Below, piece after piece: positions 38,701 through 53,600 of a DNA stretch of 64,000 bases. Numbering within the stretch: the stretch's first letter is position 1; every line of letters begins with the position of its first letter. This DNA is from Certhia americana (Eukaryota; Chordata; Aves; Passeriformes; Certhiidae), in NCBI GenBank assembly GCA_018697195.1, contig CM031857.1, positions 52,349,471 to 52,413,470 on the forward strand, in the 5' to 3' direction. The translations under genes were made by a program, and so were the position numbers. The notes under the pieces are model-generated. The model did not search any database. It was not told the DNA's origin and saw only the letters and a program-made list of their open reading frames with translations.

Positions 38701-41700
38701 TACATGGATTAAAGGGATGAAATCTTTATATATAGCAAAAAGGGTAATTATAATGAAGGCATCTGTCTAGCTGGCACCACCTACAGCAAGGCCTGCAAGC
38801 AGTAATTGTACAATAACAACGTGATGTTTAGTGTGAGGTTTAGGACATTCTGCCAGAAAACCTGAAGTATCCAGGTTGTAAAACAGTGTAATAAGTAGGT
38901 AATCCCCAGCCTGGCGTCCAAGTTACTGCCCTAACCTGTTCCTTATGATTATAAAATGTCTTGGTGTCAGCAGGTTCACTGTGAGTCAGAGCTGAAATAA
39001 TAAATGGCTTATTCTCCATCCTGATGGAGGAAATACATCACGGCTCATTGTGGCTCACTGAGGCTTTTTTTTTTTTCCCAACAGGAAAATGTAAAAATAA
39101 CCAACTCATTCTGTCTTATTGCACTTATTTTTGATTAACAAGGCCCTTATTACAATCAAATTAGAAAAGAAAAAACAGCGTGTTTTCAATATGGCCTGAA
39201 AAAACAATACCTTAGGAAAAAATACCAAAGAAAAATACTGCACAAACAGCTGAAGAACACAAAATTTGTGACAAACAGTCCCTTTGCCAAAGTGATTCCA
39301 ACACTTGGCTCCTGAGCTGAGGCAAAGGTCTAGGCTGTAACCTTGAGGCACTTCTACTCCCAAAAAGCTGTCTTTAGTCAGGTCCCCATGTTCACAACAC
39401 GATGACAACTCAAGTGGTGTGTTTGCACACTCAGGACCTCTTGCTGTGAACTCCAGAAGAAAGGTGCCACCTCTTGCTTCGCACACTGCTGGCAAGCAAA
39501 CAGTGGCCTACTTCTGTCAGGTCTGCCACAGCTCTACACGTAAACCACATAAAATGTCCCCACTGAAAGCTCTTAAGAGACTCGTGAAACACCAGCAATT
39601 CAAAAAAAATCATCCTTTTCTTAGCACAGAAATATGGAACAGCAGGAGGATTGTAAGCAAGGTGCAATCAATCCTTTATACTTTTTGCAAACTGAAAGAA
39701 CAGTAACAAGTGGAAGAAAATAAGCATCATTACTTTATAGGCTTACACAAAAAGCACAGATACATTAAGATGAATATTTCAAGCACAAATTTGGAGCACA
39801 TGTATTTTTATACATACAGAGAGTGGCTAATATACATGGAATTCTTAAAACAACAGAATAATATATAAAAACCAGAACAATATAGAAAAATCTATAAGCA
39901 AATGATTTAATTTTTAAGTAACACGGATTCTCAAAAAAGAAAGAAAAGTACCTAAAATAGTAGAAAATACAAACAGAAAGTGTTTTCAGAAATTATTAAG
40001 TAAAAAATGGAAGTGAATATCACAAAGACAGCCCTAACTGTTTTCAGAGAAATATCTCTCTAAAAGGATTCCAAGTTTTATGACTGCATATTTGAAATAC
40101 ACAATAATTGACATTAGATTTAGAGAGAATACAAAATTCTTTGAATTAAAATAACATGCACTAAGACAGTAAAATTTCTCCAATATTTTACTGGAGGGGA
40201 AAAAAATTCCTCTCTTTGTTCTGCATTATATGTAGAGTAACAAATTATAAATTAATAAGCTAGACTGGAGTAGGAAAAACAAATGTTAATTCCCAGAGTT
40301 CTACTCCTAATAAACTGGTAATCAATAATTAAGTTATTTATGACCAATATTATACCAAAAATGCAGATTAAAATATAAAATTAATGTTAAGAGTGGTGTC
40401 TCTTGACTGAAAGTTTTTTAAATGTAGTTTAAAGGTACAAATGGATTATTTCTATTTCTTGCATACCCTTTTCACAACTTCTTATGCATGCTTTGGTAAC
40501 TCAATTTTATTATGACCTTTAACCATCAACATCCTGTGGGTAGCAGTGGCCAGGACTCAGAGCTACAACTGCAGCAGGGCAGGCATTTTCATCCTGCGCA
40601 CGTTTTGCCACGCCAGAGTTTGCCTGTAAGAAACTGCAGTGCTGGTTTCCACCCCACGCTGCTTTCTAACTGAAAACCCCAAATAATTTGAGTTCTGTTC
40701 TGGTGCTATCCATCAGCCCTAATTCTTGGCAGCTACTTAAAAAGGCTAATGATCTTGCAATGGAGTCATGGGACTTTGAGTCATGGTCCCAGCTCCAGGT
40801 TCCACCACCAGCCCCCACGCTGCTCCAGGTTCGTGCTCCTCCTCAGCGGCCGGAACTCCTCTCTCTTTTCCTGGACCTGTCTCCAGGCGTCACACGATTT
40901 TGTGACAGCTTCTCATACATTCAAAGCTGTCCCACTTATACCATCTCCTCTCCACTGCCCCCAACAGAAACGCACGTCAAAGTCACTGAAAGTATTGGCA
41001 TGTGAAAGCTGGACACGCTGAAGCTATGCAAGCACAACAAACCACCCTTTCCTGCAGATTAACCCACACCACCACCCCCCACACCACATATCCCACAGCT
41101 TCCCATGGGCATAACCTTAATCCCACAATCTGTATCCCCTCTCCAACTTCGTTACTTTCATTCCTTAATCTTTAGCAGCCCCCAAATACCGCAAGCCCCA
41201 AGTGAACGGCCTCCAAACTCCACAGCATCCTTCAGCTCCTCCTAAACAACATTCCTTGGAGCATCCACCAGGTCCATAGAAAAGATCAGACAGCCCAGCA
41301 AGCTGCTACCCACCCGGAAGAAACAGACAATCCCAATTACTTAACTCTCAAATTGAACCTATTTTTTAAAATGATTTTTTATGACATCCATAATAATAAT
41401 ATTCCAGCGATGAGCACAGAAGCTGGATTCATTACTGCCTTGTGACTCATTAAGGGTTTTTTCTAAACTGAGCAAAGTTTCCATATTTTTTGGGCCACAT
41501 CTCACATCAGAGCTACACTTCAAGGAAGTGTTACAAATCAAAACAACTTCGATGACAACACTACAAAGAAGAACAAAACACTCAGCATTTGGAATGGCAA
41601 GAAATTGGGAATTATAAATATCCCCCAGATACATTTAAAATTTTTAATCCCTTTCACACTTTGGACTTCAACCATTAAAAATGCAGGAAGAATGGTTCAT

Positions 41701-42822
41701 TTTAAGTTTCTGGACTTTTTTTTTTTTTTTAAAATTTCATTTCCTTTTTGGCTTGTGATGTGAACAGATCTGTTCAGTGACATTACACAGCACTACTTCT
41801 GAAAGCAAAAGTCTGTTCTTTTCTATCCTACACCAGTAAGAGAAAAAAATTTCCTCATTCTGACCCAAAGATCACAGAAAAGAATATATCCGTGTAAAGG
41901 CAAGATTTGCAGACAGTTGTCGTACCCTGTACAGAATGACAAAGATGGACAAAGCACACAAGCTCCAAATTACACAAGCTTTTCCTTTAACTCTTTTAAT
42001 TAATTTTCTGAATGGGTATATTTATTTCCTAAAGTACAACTCATAGCATGCTATCTTCCTTATTAATTGCAGCTTCTTTTGACAATAATTTAATTCTGTA
42101 TCCTCTTCTTTTATTCTCATCTGCTTTTTCAATGCTAATGAAGAGTTCGTGCTTCCAAGATTGCTTTTTTTGAACTGATGGGAAATCTTATAAGGTCTCA
42201 TGGTTGCAGTTTTTCTCCATAACAAACCCTTCCATTACATTGCAGATTACATACCTTTAAGATATTTCTTTCCTTTGTGACACATATTGTCTGCTCTTTA
42301 TAAAGTAAAATTTTCCTATCTAAGCCTCAATGACAGAAAGCGGGATTTTACAGAGAAAAAAAAACAAAACAGAAAAACACAACAACTCATGGAACTTGTG
42401 ATTTAACTCACGTTTCAAAGTCTTTCTCATTTCCTCTCTTGCTTTTTCTTACAAACACCACAACCAAAACACAATTGTTTGCTTTGATTTTCAGAACTCT
42501 ACTACTCCCAAAGACAAAAAAATTTCTCTGCAACCTGCTGAGGTTACCAGCATGTTACAGCTCTCGTTCCTATAAGGAGATCCAGCCTTTGCAGACTTTC
42601 TAGGAAGCACAGAACAACTCACTGTACAGATGTGCCCTACATCTGTCCTAGATGTCATGGCCATCTCTGGCTCAAAGAACGTATCTCATCATATGCAACT
42701 GATGCCTTAAGTTTTAGCTATTATATTTTTTAGACTCTGTGCTGTTTTGGTGAGTATTTTATGTTTCACATGAAGGGCTACTAAACTCTCTTCACGGAGT
42801 AGATAGACAAAACAATTCCTTC

Positions 42823-43148
42823 TGTAGTTTGATCCCAAGGACAACTTTCAGGCCTAAGAACAAAAACAACAGCGAAGTGAGAAGAAAAAGCAAGGAGGAT
42901 GGAGCTTCATAACCTGAAGCTATGGTTGAACAATTGATTCTAATATGCAAATGGACCAGAATTTATAAAAATGTGAGACCTCGTGATGGCTCATCCATTT
43001 TGTGACCATTTTGGAGGCATCTTGGGTGTAATCTGGCTAAACTCTCATGCAGCCCAAGTGCACCCACTGAGGCCTTTTAATAAATACCTGCTTTATCCTT
43101 CTGCTCTGTCTAGTCTCCGTGCCAAGTCAGCCTCCAAAAGGCATCACA
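42823..43148 (+). mobile_element. Solo-LTR-like element of an avian ERVL-type endogenous retrovirus
   Basis: This 326-bp unit begins TGTAGTTT and ends GGCATCACA, so it has TG..CA ends. A TATA box (TATAAAA, 42964-42970) is followed by the polyadenylation signal AATAAA at 43079-43084 and a CTGTCTAGTCTCCGT-type region. Phrases such as caaggacaactttcaggcct and gcatcttgggtgtaatctgg match my memory of avian ERVL LTRs. No gag, pol or env sequence flanks it. Obvious target-site duplications were not found, so the ends are approximate. It is antisense to FOXO1. Confidence 0.6.
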
Positions 43149-45009
43149 ACATCACACTGCTGTGTACCCCCATCTTGCTTTCGAAAGGGAAAAGGGGTGA
43201 CAACCCTCTTGGATGACATATGCATGGAAGTTATGTTGTTGATCTGAAAAAAAGACCACATCTGTTGTGTGTAAACTGTTGTGCTCAGTATTTAGGAGAC
43301 CAGAGTTAAGACTTTCCAGGGCCAGCAAGCTGGGAGTGAGGTGTGGGTTAAATCCCATGTATGGCTGTCACCTTTCTACCTCCTTGGAGGAGCAGACTGT
43401 TGCTAACACAAGTGAAACCGGTGGTTTCTCCACAGACTAGAAGATACTTGTTTTTTTCACTCCTTTTTACAGAGCCTTTTTTCCAGTCCTTTAGTGGCCA
43501 CTGATATGGGCAAGAAGATACTCAGATCTTGGTTTCTAAATCAGTTTGCCTGTACAGAAAAAAACCCAGAGGTTCCTAAACTCTGTGTCTGGACTACATG
43601 GCAAATCGTGCCAGTCCCTCGTGGAGTCAAAATGCAAAATCTTCACATGATGTGGAAACAACATGGTCCAAGATTACCCTCTCAGTTCCATGCACTTGGA
43701 GCTACAGTCCTGAATTTGAAGAGGTTATTTTGTCAAGACTTGAAGCTGTCTCTTGGCCTCTTCCCTAAACTAATGAGTTTTAAACATAATTTGAGTCTAA
43801 GACCTCCTTGGAAGGTAACAAGGGCTGCATCCTTTCTCAGGAATTACTGTGCCTGATCAAGTTCCTCCTTGTGAACATTTAGAACAGGAACCTACTCCCT
43901 GCCACCGACTACCAATCCCACACAGACCACCCCTCTAAACTAAAAGCAGACTACATAACCCTCTTCACATCTATCTTCTTTCCCTTCTACAGCTACCCAA
44001 GGGCTTTCCCTGCAATACCAACAGGTGTCCTGATTCACAAAAGTCAACAAATGGATAGGAACCACTAGGCTTGAATAAAGGTTCCTTTGAGGTAGGGAAG
44101 GAACCCACCAGAGATCTCACACATTGTCCAGAAGAGGACTGTGCTGTCCACACCACCTAATTGGCATGGGGAGCTTTGCTGCTGTAGAGGAACCTCAGAA
44201 CCTTACTGGATTCTCCCACAACTGGTTTGCAACAGCAGTTACCCACATCACCTTTAGGTTACCAGTACAAGATGAAGCCAAACCTTAGACAGCAAGCAAG
44301 TTCTATTTTTCTTATTGGTGTTGCCTGTGTGAATGTTAACACATGATTTACATGTGGCAGAGGAAAACAGGTGTTAATGAGGAGAGGGAATATTTCCGTA
44401 GAGATATTATTTGCTACTGTATTTCTATTCCTCATGTAATAAAATTTAGTGTAAGTGGTACTCTAGCACATCAGCAGCATTACCAATAAACCTCGCAAGA
44501 AGTTTCTGACTGTAAAATCATTCCAGCCTCTGGGTCTTTTCCTTAAATTTGGAAGGAGGTTTAGTATTTCAGTATAATTCAGTTCATGTTAAAGACATTT
44601 CTAGGAAAAGGCACAGATCCTACAGCAAAGCTCATTTAACAGTCACTTACCAGCAACAAACTTAAAGCCTTTATTGGCAATTTCAAATCTGCTTTCTTCT
44701 GCTCTGCATGATTCATTTACCCCTGGGATAGGTCTGGCCAAGGGATTCCCCCCACAAAAGACACACTAATCAAATTACTTCAAGTCAGTCACGTATTCAG
44801 TTTATGCCACCCGGGCCCAATAGCAAAATCACTTGTAATAGCAGATGTCCCAACGTTAGAGGGAAATATATTTTCACAGGCTAAACACTGGCTTAATTAG
44901 AGCCAAGAGACAAAGCTCCTAGTCAGAAACACATAAATGTTACCACTGTCTCATTCTCACTCCTAACCTTTCACGCTGTGCTGGGAAGTGGCTTCTATAC
45001 ATACACAAA

Positions 45010-45050
45010 AAGGTCTTTTCCAGCCTGAACAACTCTGTGTTTCTATGACA
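45010..45050 (+). mobile_element. Probable CR1 3' terminal remnant
   Basis: About 40 bp (aaggtcttttccagcctgaa followed by aactctgtgtttctatgac) resembles the CR1 terminus. The remnant is short, so chance similarity is possible. Confidence 0.4.
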
Positions 45051-48000
45051 CGCACCCTTATTTAAGACACGCACTAGACAGAACATGAAATTACCCCCAC
45101 ACACAAGGCAGCACTGCTACATTGCATCCCAGTGGCTGGCATGGAGAGGACAGATTTTTGCAAGATGCTGAAAGATCCCAGTACTGAGCAACAAACGTGA
45201 AAAGGCTTGAGGCTCTCCACCTCTCCTTCTGGTGGAGCTGTATGCCATGCATCCATCACATGCTGGTACTTTCACACATCATGCCTAGCTAAAGACACCT
45301 AACCCGTAAGCGATTTTTGGTGTCAGTTATTTTACCTCTGTCTCACCCTGGATGATAACTTGGTAATTAAGAGATTTGGTGCACTTTCACTCCAGCCTGG
45401 TTACGGAAGGACAGGCTGCCACACCAGTTTATTTGCTGGGCACCTGTACAGCACAGCACGGCAGCTAGCTGGCAATGGAAAGTACAGGAAATACCAGCTC
45501 TTGTCCCAGGAGCAGGCAGGAAACATGGGTAAAAGATACACAATTGTACCAGTAACCATGCAGGTTTTTCTTTTCCTCTGCTTCTACCTCTCCAAACTCC
45601 CAACAGCTTTCATCCCTCTCACTTAGGAGAGCCATTCAGGCTTCCACCTTGCCTGGTGCCCCTTCTCTACACCTGCCAATTATGTTCTTGCTCTCATCAT
45701 CTTTGAAAAATGGAAATATTTCTTCTCAACCATATAGTTTTTGATGTTGACAGCTTTTATTTCACACAGGAAGAACCTCCTGCACACCTGAAAGTATTCC
45801 AGCCTTTTTCCCATGGCACCCTTGGCTCTAAGAAAAGGCACTGCCTCCTTTAAGAGCATCATCATGCCGCTACCACCCCTGCTATTCCCTATGTTCTCAA
45901 ATCCAATGCAGAGGGCAGTCACATGCGCCTGTTTATACATCCCATAATACAAGGCTGCTATTTATCAATAAATGCCTTGAGGTGCACAGCAAAGCCCAAG
46001 CTAATAAAAATCTGCTGGGATTATCTGTTGGTGTTTCACATCAGCAACAGCAGTGGCTAGAGAAAACTGAAGGGGAATTAAGGATGTGTCAGAGAGCATA
46101 TAAAGAGTAAAGAGCAAAAGAAAGGGGATGCTGCAGGTACTTGAAGAATTGGGGATTAAAGATGGAAAAAAGGCAACAGAAGTAGGGGCCCAACATTTCT
46201 TCTTTTCCTTTTTCACTTTAAACTTGAATCCAAGGCACTAAAGAATGACTTAAAATATACATGGGCAAACAGACATTCACTATGTTTATTCAATAAGTAA
46301 CTAACCATTGGAACCCATGCCTGCAGGATAACTGCTGGAAAAATGACTTGCAGTGATTAAAAAAGGATTAAATGGGTTTTATAAGCAACAGTATCTGTTG
46401 TTAAACATGCTAAAATAAAATTACAAGAGTTAATAATCTGTTTGCTTCAGGGCATAAACTAATCCTCATCTAAGGGTAGCAGAGATCTGCTTGCATGTCA
46501 GCTCGATATCTGGTGCAACAACTCCTCTCCACTGGCAAGCACTGCTTGCTTTGGATTCCTGGCATTTAAAAATTGTCTTTTTTGCCTGAAAAAGAGAGCA
46601 CGCTATTGCTCAAGCCTTCAACTGACCTCACATAATTAAGAGCAGTTTACCAGACATATCATTCCCTTGAGGAGCGGGGGTGAAATGCTTGAAAAGGGAA
46701 GAAAACAGTTTAATTGCTCCACATTTCAATATTCTGCTCTCAGTTTCTTTAAATACAGTTTTCAGGGCACTAATACCAAGCACATGAGTTGAAACTGTTG
46801 GAAAAAGCTTAAAGACATGAACAAAGCACACAGTCTATTTGTACTTTTCAGTGCAAATGGTTGATCAGATAAATCATTTTATGAGAAAATAAGATTTTTG
46901 GGACAGCCAGCAAGGGAAGATTTTTGATACATTAGAACAGAAGAATTTACTCTGTCTGGTAATAGTTAAAGCATTATCTAATATCACAGCCTGGTTCTCA
47001 CAGATGGTATAGGGTTGACATACAAACTCCTCAAGATTATGATCCCAGCCTTCTCCAAACCCAAACCCATGAACCTTACTAACAGATTAGCTAGTCTCCC
47101 AAATAATTGCTTCTGGACAAAACATAACACAGAATGTGACATATCCAATGTGGTTATGAACTTCTAGTTTCAAGCACTAGTTTGCACGTTCTCACAGGTA
47201 GGATGGCTGCATGCTGGGGACACTCCTCCCCTCATGACAGCTCCTAGAGGAACAAATCTTGAACATGAGCCACACAGAACTCATTCCACAAGTGAACTTT
47301 CCTTCCAAACTCCCAGTCTAAACCCCCCAGTTCTAGTGCTTTACAATTTTTTTATATTTTATTTTAGGGGGTGCATATTCTACCTGTTCCAGTTTGGCAA
47401 CCCAAATGCTCAACATTTGAACTGTGTTTCCAGAAAAGGACTTTGCAATGGTCCACATTAACTCACTATCAATTCAGATCAAGAGTGCTTCTGCAACATT
47501 TGGCAGTGACCACCCAACAGATCAGTATCAGTGCTGGAGCCCCATGTTAAACTCACAGCCAAAGCAAGAAATATAAAATGCCTGGTAGGGAAAAAAATCA
47601 CAAACAAAACACAAACAAAAAAATTCCTAACAAATACTAAAAAGAAAGAAAAAAAAAAAAAAAAAGAAAAATCTCTGAAACCTAAATTAGTTTTATAGAG
47701 AAATCAAACATACTGTTTCAAACCACTGTATGTATATACTCCCTCTCCTTCTCTACTGCTGAAACAGCGAAGCGTGCATGGCAGATGGCATGATTCATCT
47801 GAAAATTACTATAGCAGCACTCCATTAGGCTCTAAGGAGTAAAGTAGGATAAAAATATTCTGAATGTTAACTAAAAGTAGACAGTTGTCATGAGGAGTCG
47901 TCAGGTCAGTCTACTTGCTTAGTTTGCAGAATTTTCCTTTCCATCAGCAACAAGCACTACACGTGAAGATAACATCACTTACTTGTGCTACCTACCAGGA

Positions 48001-50037
48001 ATTATTGCAGAAGGGAAGCAACTGGGGCCCAAAAAGGTTTATTTTCCCACACGTAAGGAAAAATGTACCAGCCACAGTCAGGCCAAGAGTGATAGGACAT
48101 CACATTAACAATGGCCTCAGCCATTTATGGTGAGAAGGGTGAGATTCAGTTCCAGGGACTGCACATCTTAGCTAGGAGAACAACTTTCCACATGCCCAGC
48201 TGAACGCAAATCTGCTCAGTGGAAAACATGGAAGACGGGACCTCTGGAAGTCTGTCCTTGCCCCAAGGTATCAGTAATTACACCCATCAGCCCAAATGGC
48301 ACACAGAGTAACTTGCCAGGGGAGTGACAAAATTAACACCTGCATCACATTCAGTGTTAGGGCAGCCTTACCAAGCAGCCTGACTCAAAAATGCAGTGAA
48401 AGCACCATGCCATGAGTCTCCCTGCTTCATTCAAAAGACAGGAGTCAGCAGTGCTGCATGTCTTCTTCCAGAGAAATTAGAAAGTATAGGAAACAGGGAA
48501 TTGGGTTGCCAGATGCAAGGAATGCTGAGCACTCACTCAGTGACCTATCAGACTAGCACAGGATGCCTCCAACTGAAATGCCATCACTCACTTGAAAATA
48601 AGAAACAAAACACACTCTTACGATGGTTCAGATTATGCTGACAGTAAAAAACTCACTACAGTGCAGCCTACTGCCCCAGGACTGAGTAATCTCATTGCCT
48701 GAGCTCTAGGCCCTAAGCTAAAAAACTCCTTCCCAAATAAACAGTCCACAAGAACTGATTTATTTTTCTGCTCCATCAACAATAATCCTCAGTTAACAGA
48801 AGCTGAGTATTTGGTGTGCTTTAATATGTAGATTAACCAGGTGAAGCCAGTAACACAGTCACCCTCATCTTTGGGGAGAAGGTGTGAAACTGCGCTTAAT
48901 GTCATCTCTTCAAAAAGGCGTTTTCTACATATGTATACGCTTCCACATCAGCCTCGTTGCATAACCGGGTTGTGCAATCATTGCAAATTCATTTACATCT
49001 TCTGTTTCAGAGCTCCAGAAGTGGGAAGGAGGGATCACTGTCAAGGGAAAATGTGGATTTTGCAGGAGTGGTCTTCTTGGCCACAGGAGGATGGTCTGAA
49101 GAGAGGTGGAAGGCAGGGGGAGGGCACCAGGACTCCATCCCTAAGGACTCTACTGCTCACCCAGAGCAGATATTCGAACAGAGTTTAAGTTAGAAACCTC
49201 AAAGCAAAGAATGACTTCATAGCATCAAGGGATGACTAGCGTTGGCTTGGGCTGGAAGCAGAGAAGATTATGGTTTCTCCTTTTAATGCTTATGACTATG
49301 TCATTGCCACAGAACTGTAAAGAAGAAATGGGCAAGAGTGCAGTATCAGGTTTTCATAGACTGTACAAACTGGATTATTCAAGAGTGACTCAAGTTCCTA
49401 ACAAGCACAGAGAAGTCTGCATTAAGATAGCATCTCTTGATTTTTCCCAAAATCAATTGCAACAGGCTGCACATTAAAATACTGCTTTAAACTCCCATTC
49501 TCATTTGTATTTCAAGGCAGCATTTAGTGGATTTACTACACTTGTGCATAAGGAGGACACAAAACACAGATACAGTACCGGGGACCAGACCTTAGATCAG
49601 CATTAAAACCCCACCAGCCACTCACACAATGTCAGGAGAGACGCTTAGCTCTTGACACAAAGGTAAACCCTCAGCCATAAAAACCTGACACCACAGTTTT
49701 ACTCAAAGGCTGCACATAATCATCAAGGAAAAAGGACAAATAGGCAGTAAAATTAATCTCCCAATTTAAGCCAAAAGAGAAAGCTCCTGGTTCAGCCCTC
49801 TCCATCCATCGCTGAGGTTTCCAAGCATTTAAAACACTGAACTGCCTTCCAGCTCTGCCTTAGTACCATCCCAATGATGGCAGGGCCAAGATACTACTAA
49901 AACTATGAAAAATTAAAGCTAGAATTAAAGGTAAACATGCAGCTGCACCCTGGATTTTCACATTAAAAAAAAAAGTGCGTTTTTTATATATATTTTTGTC
50001 CACTACAGATTTCTAGATATTAATCAAAATCTAAATC

Positions 50038-50056
50038 TAGATAGATAGATAGATAG
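50038..50056 (+). repeat. Short (TAGA)n microsatellite
   Basis: About four to five TAGA units inside an AT-rich stretch. It is followed about 240 bp later by a TAG/TAA-rich low-complexity patch (about 50295-50365). Confidence 0.8.
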
Positions 50057-50377
50057 AAGTGTGTAGAGCATTTTTATTTATGTTTAATTTATATAGTACA
50101 ATTTGATCAGCTCACACATGAGGCTGCATCCTCATCCTGAATTTCAAATAGCTTCTGGTTTGATCACCAGACCTATCCGCTCATCTCAAAGAAGCACGGG
50201 TGAAGCAGGACAAGCATAGCAACAAATGCAAAAATCCAAGTCTGACCTTGCTCTGGCAACTTAACCTCCCTTAATACCACATCATTTCAAAAAATTATTA
50301 GTAGTAATAATCAATTAAAAAAATAGTAGTAATAATAAATAATCTAATCAATTAATATTATTTACCTTGAAACAACA

Positions 50378-50618
50378 TTTCATAGATGTAGGAAGGGACC
50401 TTAAGAATAATCATGTTCCAACCCCACCACGACAGGCAGGGACACTTTCTACTAGACCAGGTTGCTCAAAGTCCCTGGCCTTGAACACTTCCAGGGATGG
50501 GGCATCCACAAAATGTGCCAGTGTCTCACCACCTTCACAGTAAAAAGATTTCTTCCCAATACCTGATCTAAATGTACTCTCTTTCAATTTAAATCTCCCA
50601 AGATAGCACAAGCATCGC
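50378..50618 (-). mobile_element. CR1 LINE 3' fragment, minus orientation
   Basis: This is the reverse complement of the CR1 3' end. It reads tttcatagatgtaggaaggg, then accccaccacgacagg, ctactagaccaggttgctca, cttgaacacttccagggatg, and a gatttcttcccaatacctg block. It is transcribed in the same sense as FOXO1, unlike most other copies here. Confidence 0.8.
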
Positions 50619-53600
50619 CCTCCTCACCTGAACCTCCAGAGACATTAAAAGATCTTACAGAGGAGCAAAGATAGCAGCATGGTATCCTCTGGAGAAGCCA
50701 AGGGATGTACCTTAACTGATCTAACTAGTGAGAAATCTATGCAGTGAATCACTACAAACTTCTCTGGTAACTGTCAAGGGTAAATATCATTACTTTCCCC
50801 GATCTTCCCTCCACACCTGAGCACTAAGCAGCAGAGTACCCACAAAGGGGCCTGGCAGATGGAAGCATTTCGGCAGAACTCCGCTGGCGGGCTCTCCTCC
50901 TGCACCAGGCAGCTGCCAGGTCACGGCTCGAACACTCCCTGAAATCTGCACAGCAGCACCTGCCAGCACTGGGGCAGAAGGCAGGCTCCAGGCTTCCCCA
51001 GGCAGACTTGTGCTCACGCCTCCCCACACCTTCCAACACCGGCAGACCCACAGCGCTGGGATGCTGGAGCCTCACAGGGCAGTCCTGCAGGGGAACGGGC
51101 CAAAGGGGCCAGGAGAGAAGAGAGGGTCTAACCAAACTGATAGGAATTACACCTGCTTCCTGCACTTTCCCAGGTGGAGACAACAATGGCACGCATAATC
51201 TCTCTTGCCTCAGAGCATCACCAGCATGCCTTCAAAGAGCCAGGTTCTCTGGGAGAAGGGGTTGAGGGCTGGCAAATAATTACATTTAATTTGAAGGTTC
51301 AGATTTGAGGAGCATATTTTTGGAAAGAGAAATCAACACGTTTAACAGTGAGCAGGAGCACAGAGCACATAATCCTTTCACATCCTGACAGGGTAGAACT
51401 GCGGAGGCCTGCTATGAAGCATGTCTGAATAACAGCATCTTCATTTTTTGAATATCTAATTAGGAGTTTCTATATATTGCAAAGCATTGCTATAAGATAT
51501 AATTTAGTTGGCAAACACCAAAGATCTCAGTCTGTAAGTATGCTTTTGGCAATCAAAATTCAAATCTGGATATATACCCAAGATATGCATGGCACTGGTA
51601 CCTTTTTTTTTATTTCTAACAATTACAATCAAATTAGCAGATTAACTCACATCAGTTTTAAGCAAATGCAAGCTACAAGCAAATGAGTCTACGCCACCAC
51701 CACCACAACAGTATATTTTTGGATTGTTAGTATCCTTACTTCCATTAGCAACTTCACATATATTTAACACATATTAAAGGGCAGTAAAAATCTAAGGCAG
51801 CTACGGATGCCAGAACTTAGCACCGACTTAAAACTCACATATACCAAAAAAACATTTGCAACTGCACTACATCCTACTGTGGGAACTGAAAGGCATACTC
51901 ATATAACACAATGGGCAACAAATCCATTCCTTTAATTTCAGTCGCCAAATTTTAATTAATTTCCATCCAGGCAAACACCAAGCATTTCTGCTGATCCTGC
52001 AGGATGTAAGCTCATTTGCACAATAAATGCGGTTTAACAAGTCACCACATTTATAGCAAGTTGCTTCACTCTTATCTAACTGCACAGTTTGAAAAGTCAG
52101 TGATGGGTAAGTGAAACCCCACCCACGTCACAGTTTCTGGAGTTAAGCACAAGAAAACTGAAGAAGTTCCTACCTTGCCACTGCAAGTGAGACTGCCAAC
52201 AGTAAATTGACAGTTAAGAGTCCACATTCTGAATTATGTGCATACCCCTTATTCAGGAAGGGAAAAACACTTGCACTTTGCACTTTTGAATTTTTCCTAC
52301 AAAAATTAATGGCCACACTCCAATGCTCCATTGCTCCCCTTCCAAAAAAAAAGGCAGAGACCATCAGCAGCGGGGTCCTGCCAGCAGAATGGCCAAGTGG
52401 GGCTGCTCAGGAGCCGCTGCCCATCCACACAGGGCCAGCTCTGGCACAGAAATTTATGACCAGCTCCAAGTGACCAGGAGTGGTGTAGAGCTCTCTCAGA
52501 CACAGCACTTTTGCTCACCTGTCACCCTCCTCTGCAGCACCAAGAGTGGAATGAGAGCACTGCCAATACTGCTTGGCTATGGACTTGCAGGTCAGTCTCA
52601 CCAGCAAGTGGCTGCCTCTGCATCTCATGCAACTTTCAACTTTCCCCAGAACCACAGTTTCCTTGGACAGCACAAATGCTGCTCACATGTATCACTACCT
52701 ACATGTATACACACCACTCATTTAATTTAAAAAAAAAAGGTTTCAATTTCCTGATTTCTGAGTGCGATGAAAATTTCATTCTGGTAGCAACTAAATTAAA
52801 GGAGGAGCATTTCTAACATTTTCTAAGAGAGACAACAACATGCAAGAAGCAGACCCCAACCCACTTCATTATTTCACATCCCAGTACAGAAACAGTGTGG
52901 AGACCTGGCCCTAAGTGGCCTCTGAGAAAGAGATAGCAAAAATAATTGAGATGCTAATAAAATAAAAATCCTTACATATTACAGAGCACAGCTAGAAGGT
53001 ATAATTTAGTCCACAAATATTATGGTTAAGGGCACTTCTTTCTGCAAGCACTTTTCTGGCAATCATTCAAAATTTAAATCAGAATATGTACTATTTCAGA
53101 GACCATGTCCCCAGCACGTTCTCTCAAGTACACATGAGCCAGGCCCCAGAACCTACTCCCTGTGGACCTTCATAGCAATAGCCTTAACAAAGCTAAAAAG
53201 GAGTCCCACACGCTCACACCAACATGAGCCCACACTGCACACACCAGTAAAGCACTTGGAGAAAAATGGGCTACCTAGAAATGCAATCACAGCCATCCCT
53301 GCCATGCTGTCTTGAAGCAGCAGCAGGACTGAGTGCACTTCCAGCTGCATGGATTACTAGCATTCCCAAAAACTTGGTTTCTAAGACTAGAACAAAAGAA
53401 GACGTGTACCTCGAAGTCTAAATAACTCTGGAGTAAGATGTATTTTCAAACAGAAATACATCATTGATACTGCGCAGTGAGGCAAGATGCCTTTAACAAC
53501 TCAGTAAGTCATCTGAGCAGACTGAGTGCTGCCCTCTACTCCTCCAGCAATTCCTAAATCTCTGTCTGATGCAGCAGCTCTCAGAGTCCCAGGAGGTTTT

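Larger units (their letters stand above)
27263..42822. other. Intron 1 segment, mostly featureless
   Basis: 15.6 kb containing the polypurine tract (28523), the GATA/E2F cluster (29520-29645), the compound microsatellite (32649), an AT-only low-complexity stretch around 34950-35010 and otherwise ordinary intron. No gene is supported on either strand. Confidence 0.55.
43149..50377. other. Intron 1 segment, mostly featureless
   Basis: Contains the small CR1 remnant at 45010, an A-rich run near 47648-47665 and the TAGA microsatellite. No coding or RNA gene is recognised. Confidence 0.55.

Noticed and set aside
53529..53542. Possible CTCF site (CTGCCCTCTACTCC)
   Set aside because: It differs from the core motif at two important positions; a single weak match in 64 kb is expected by chance.
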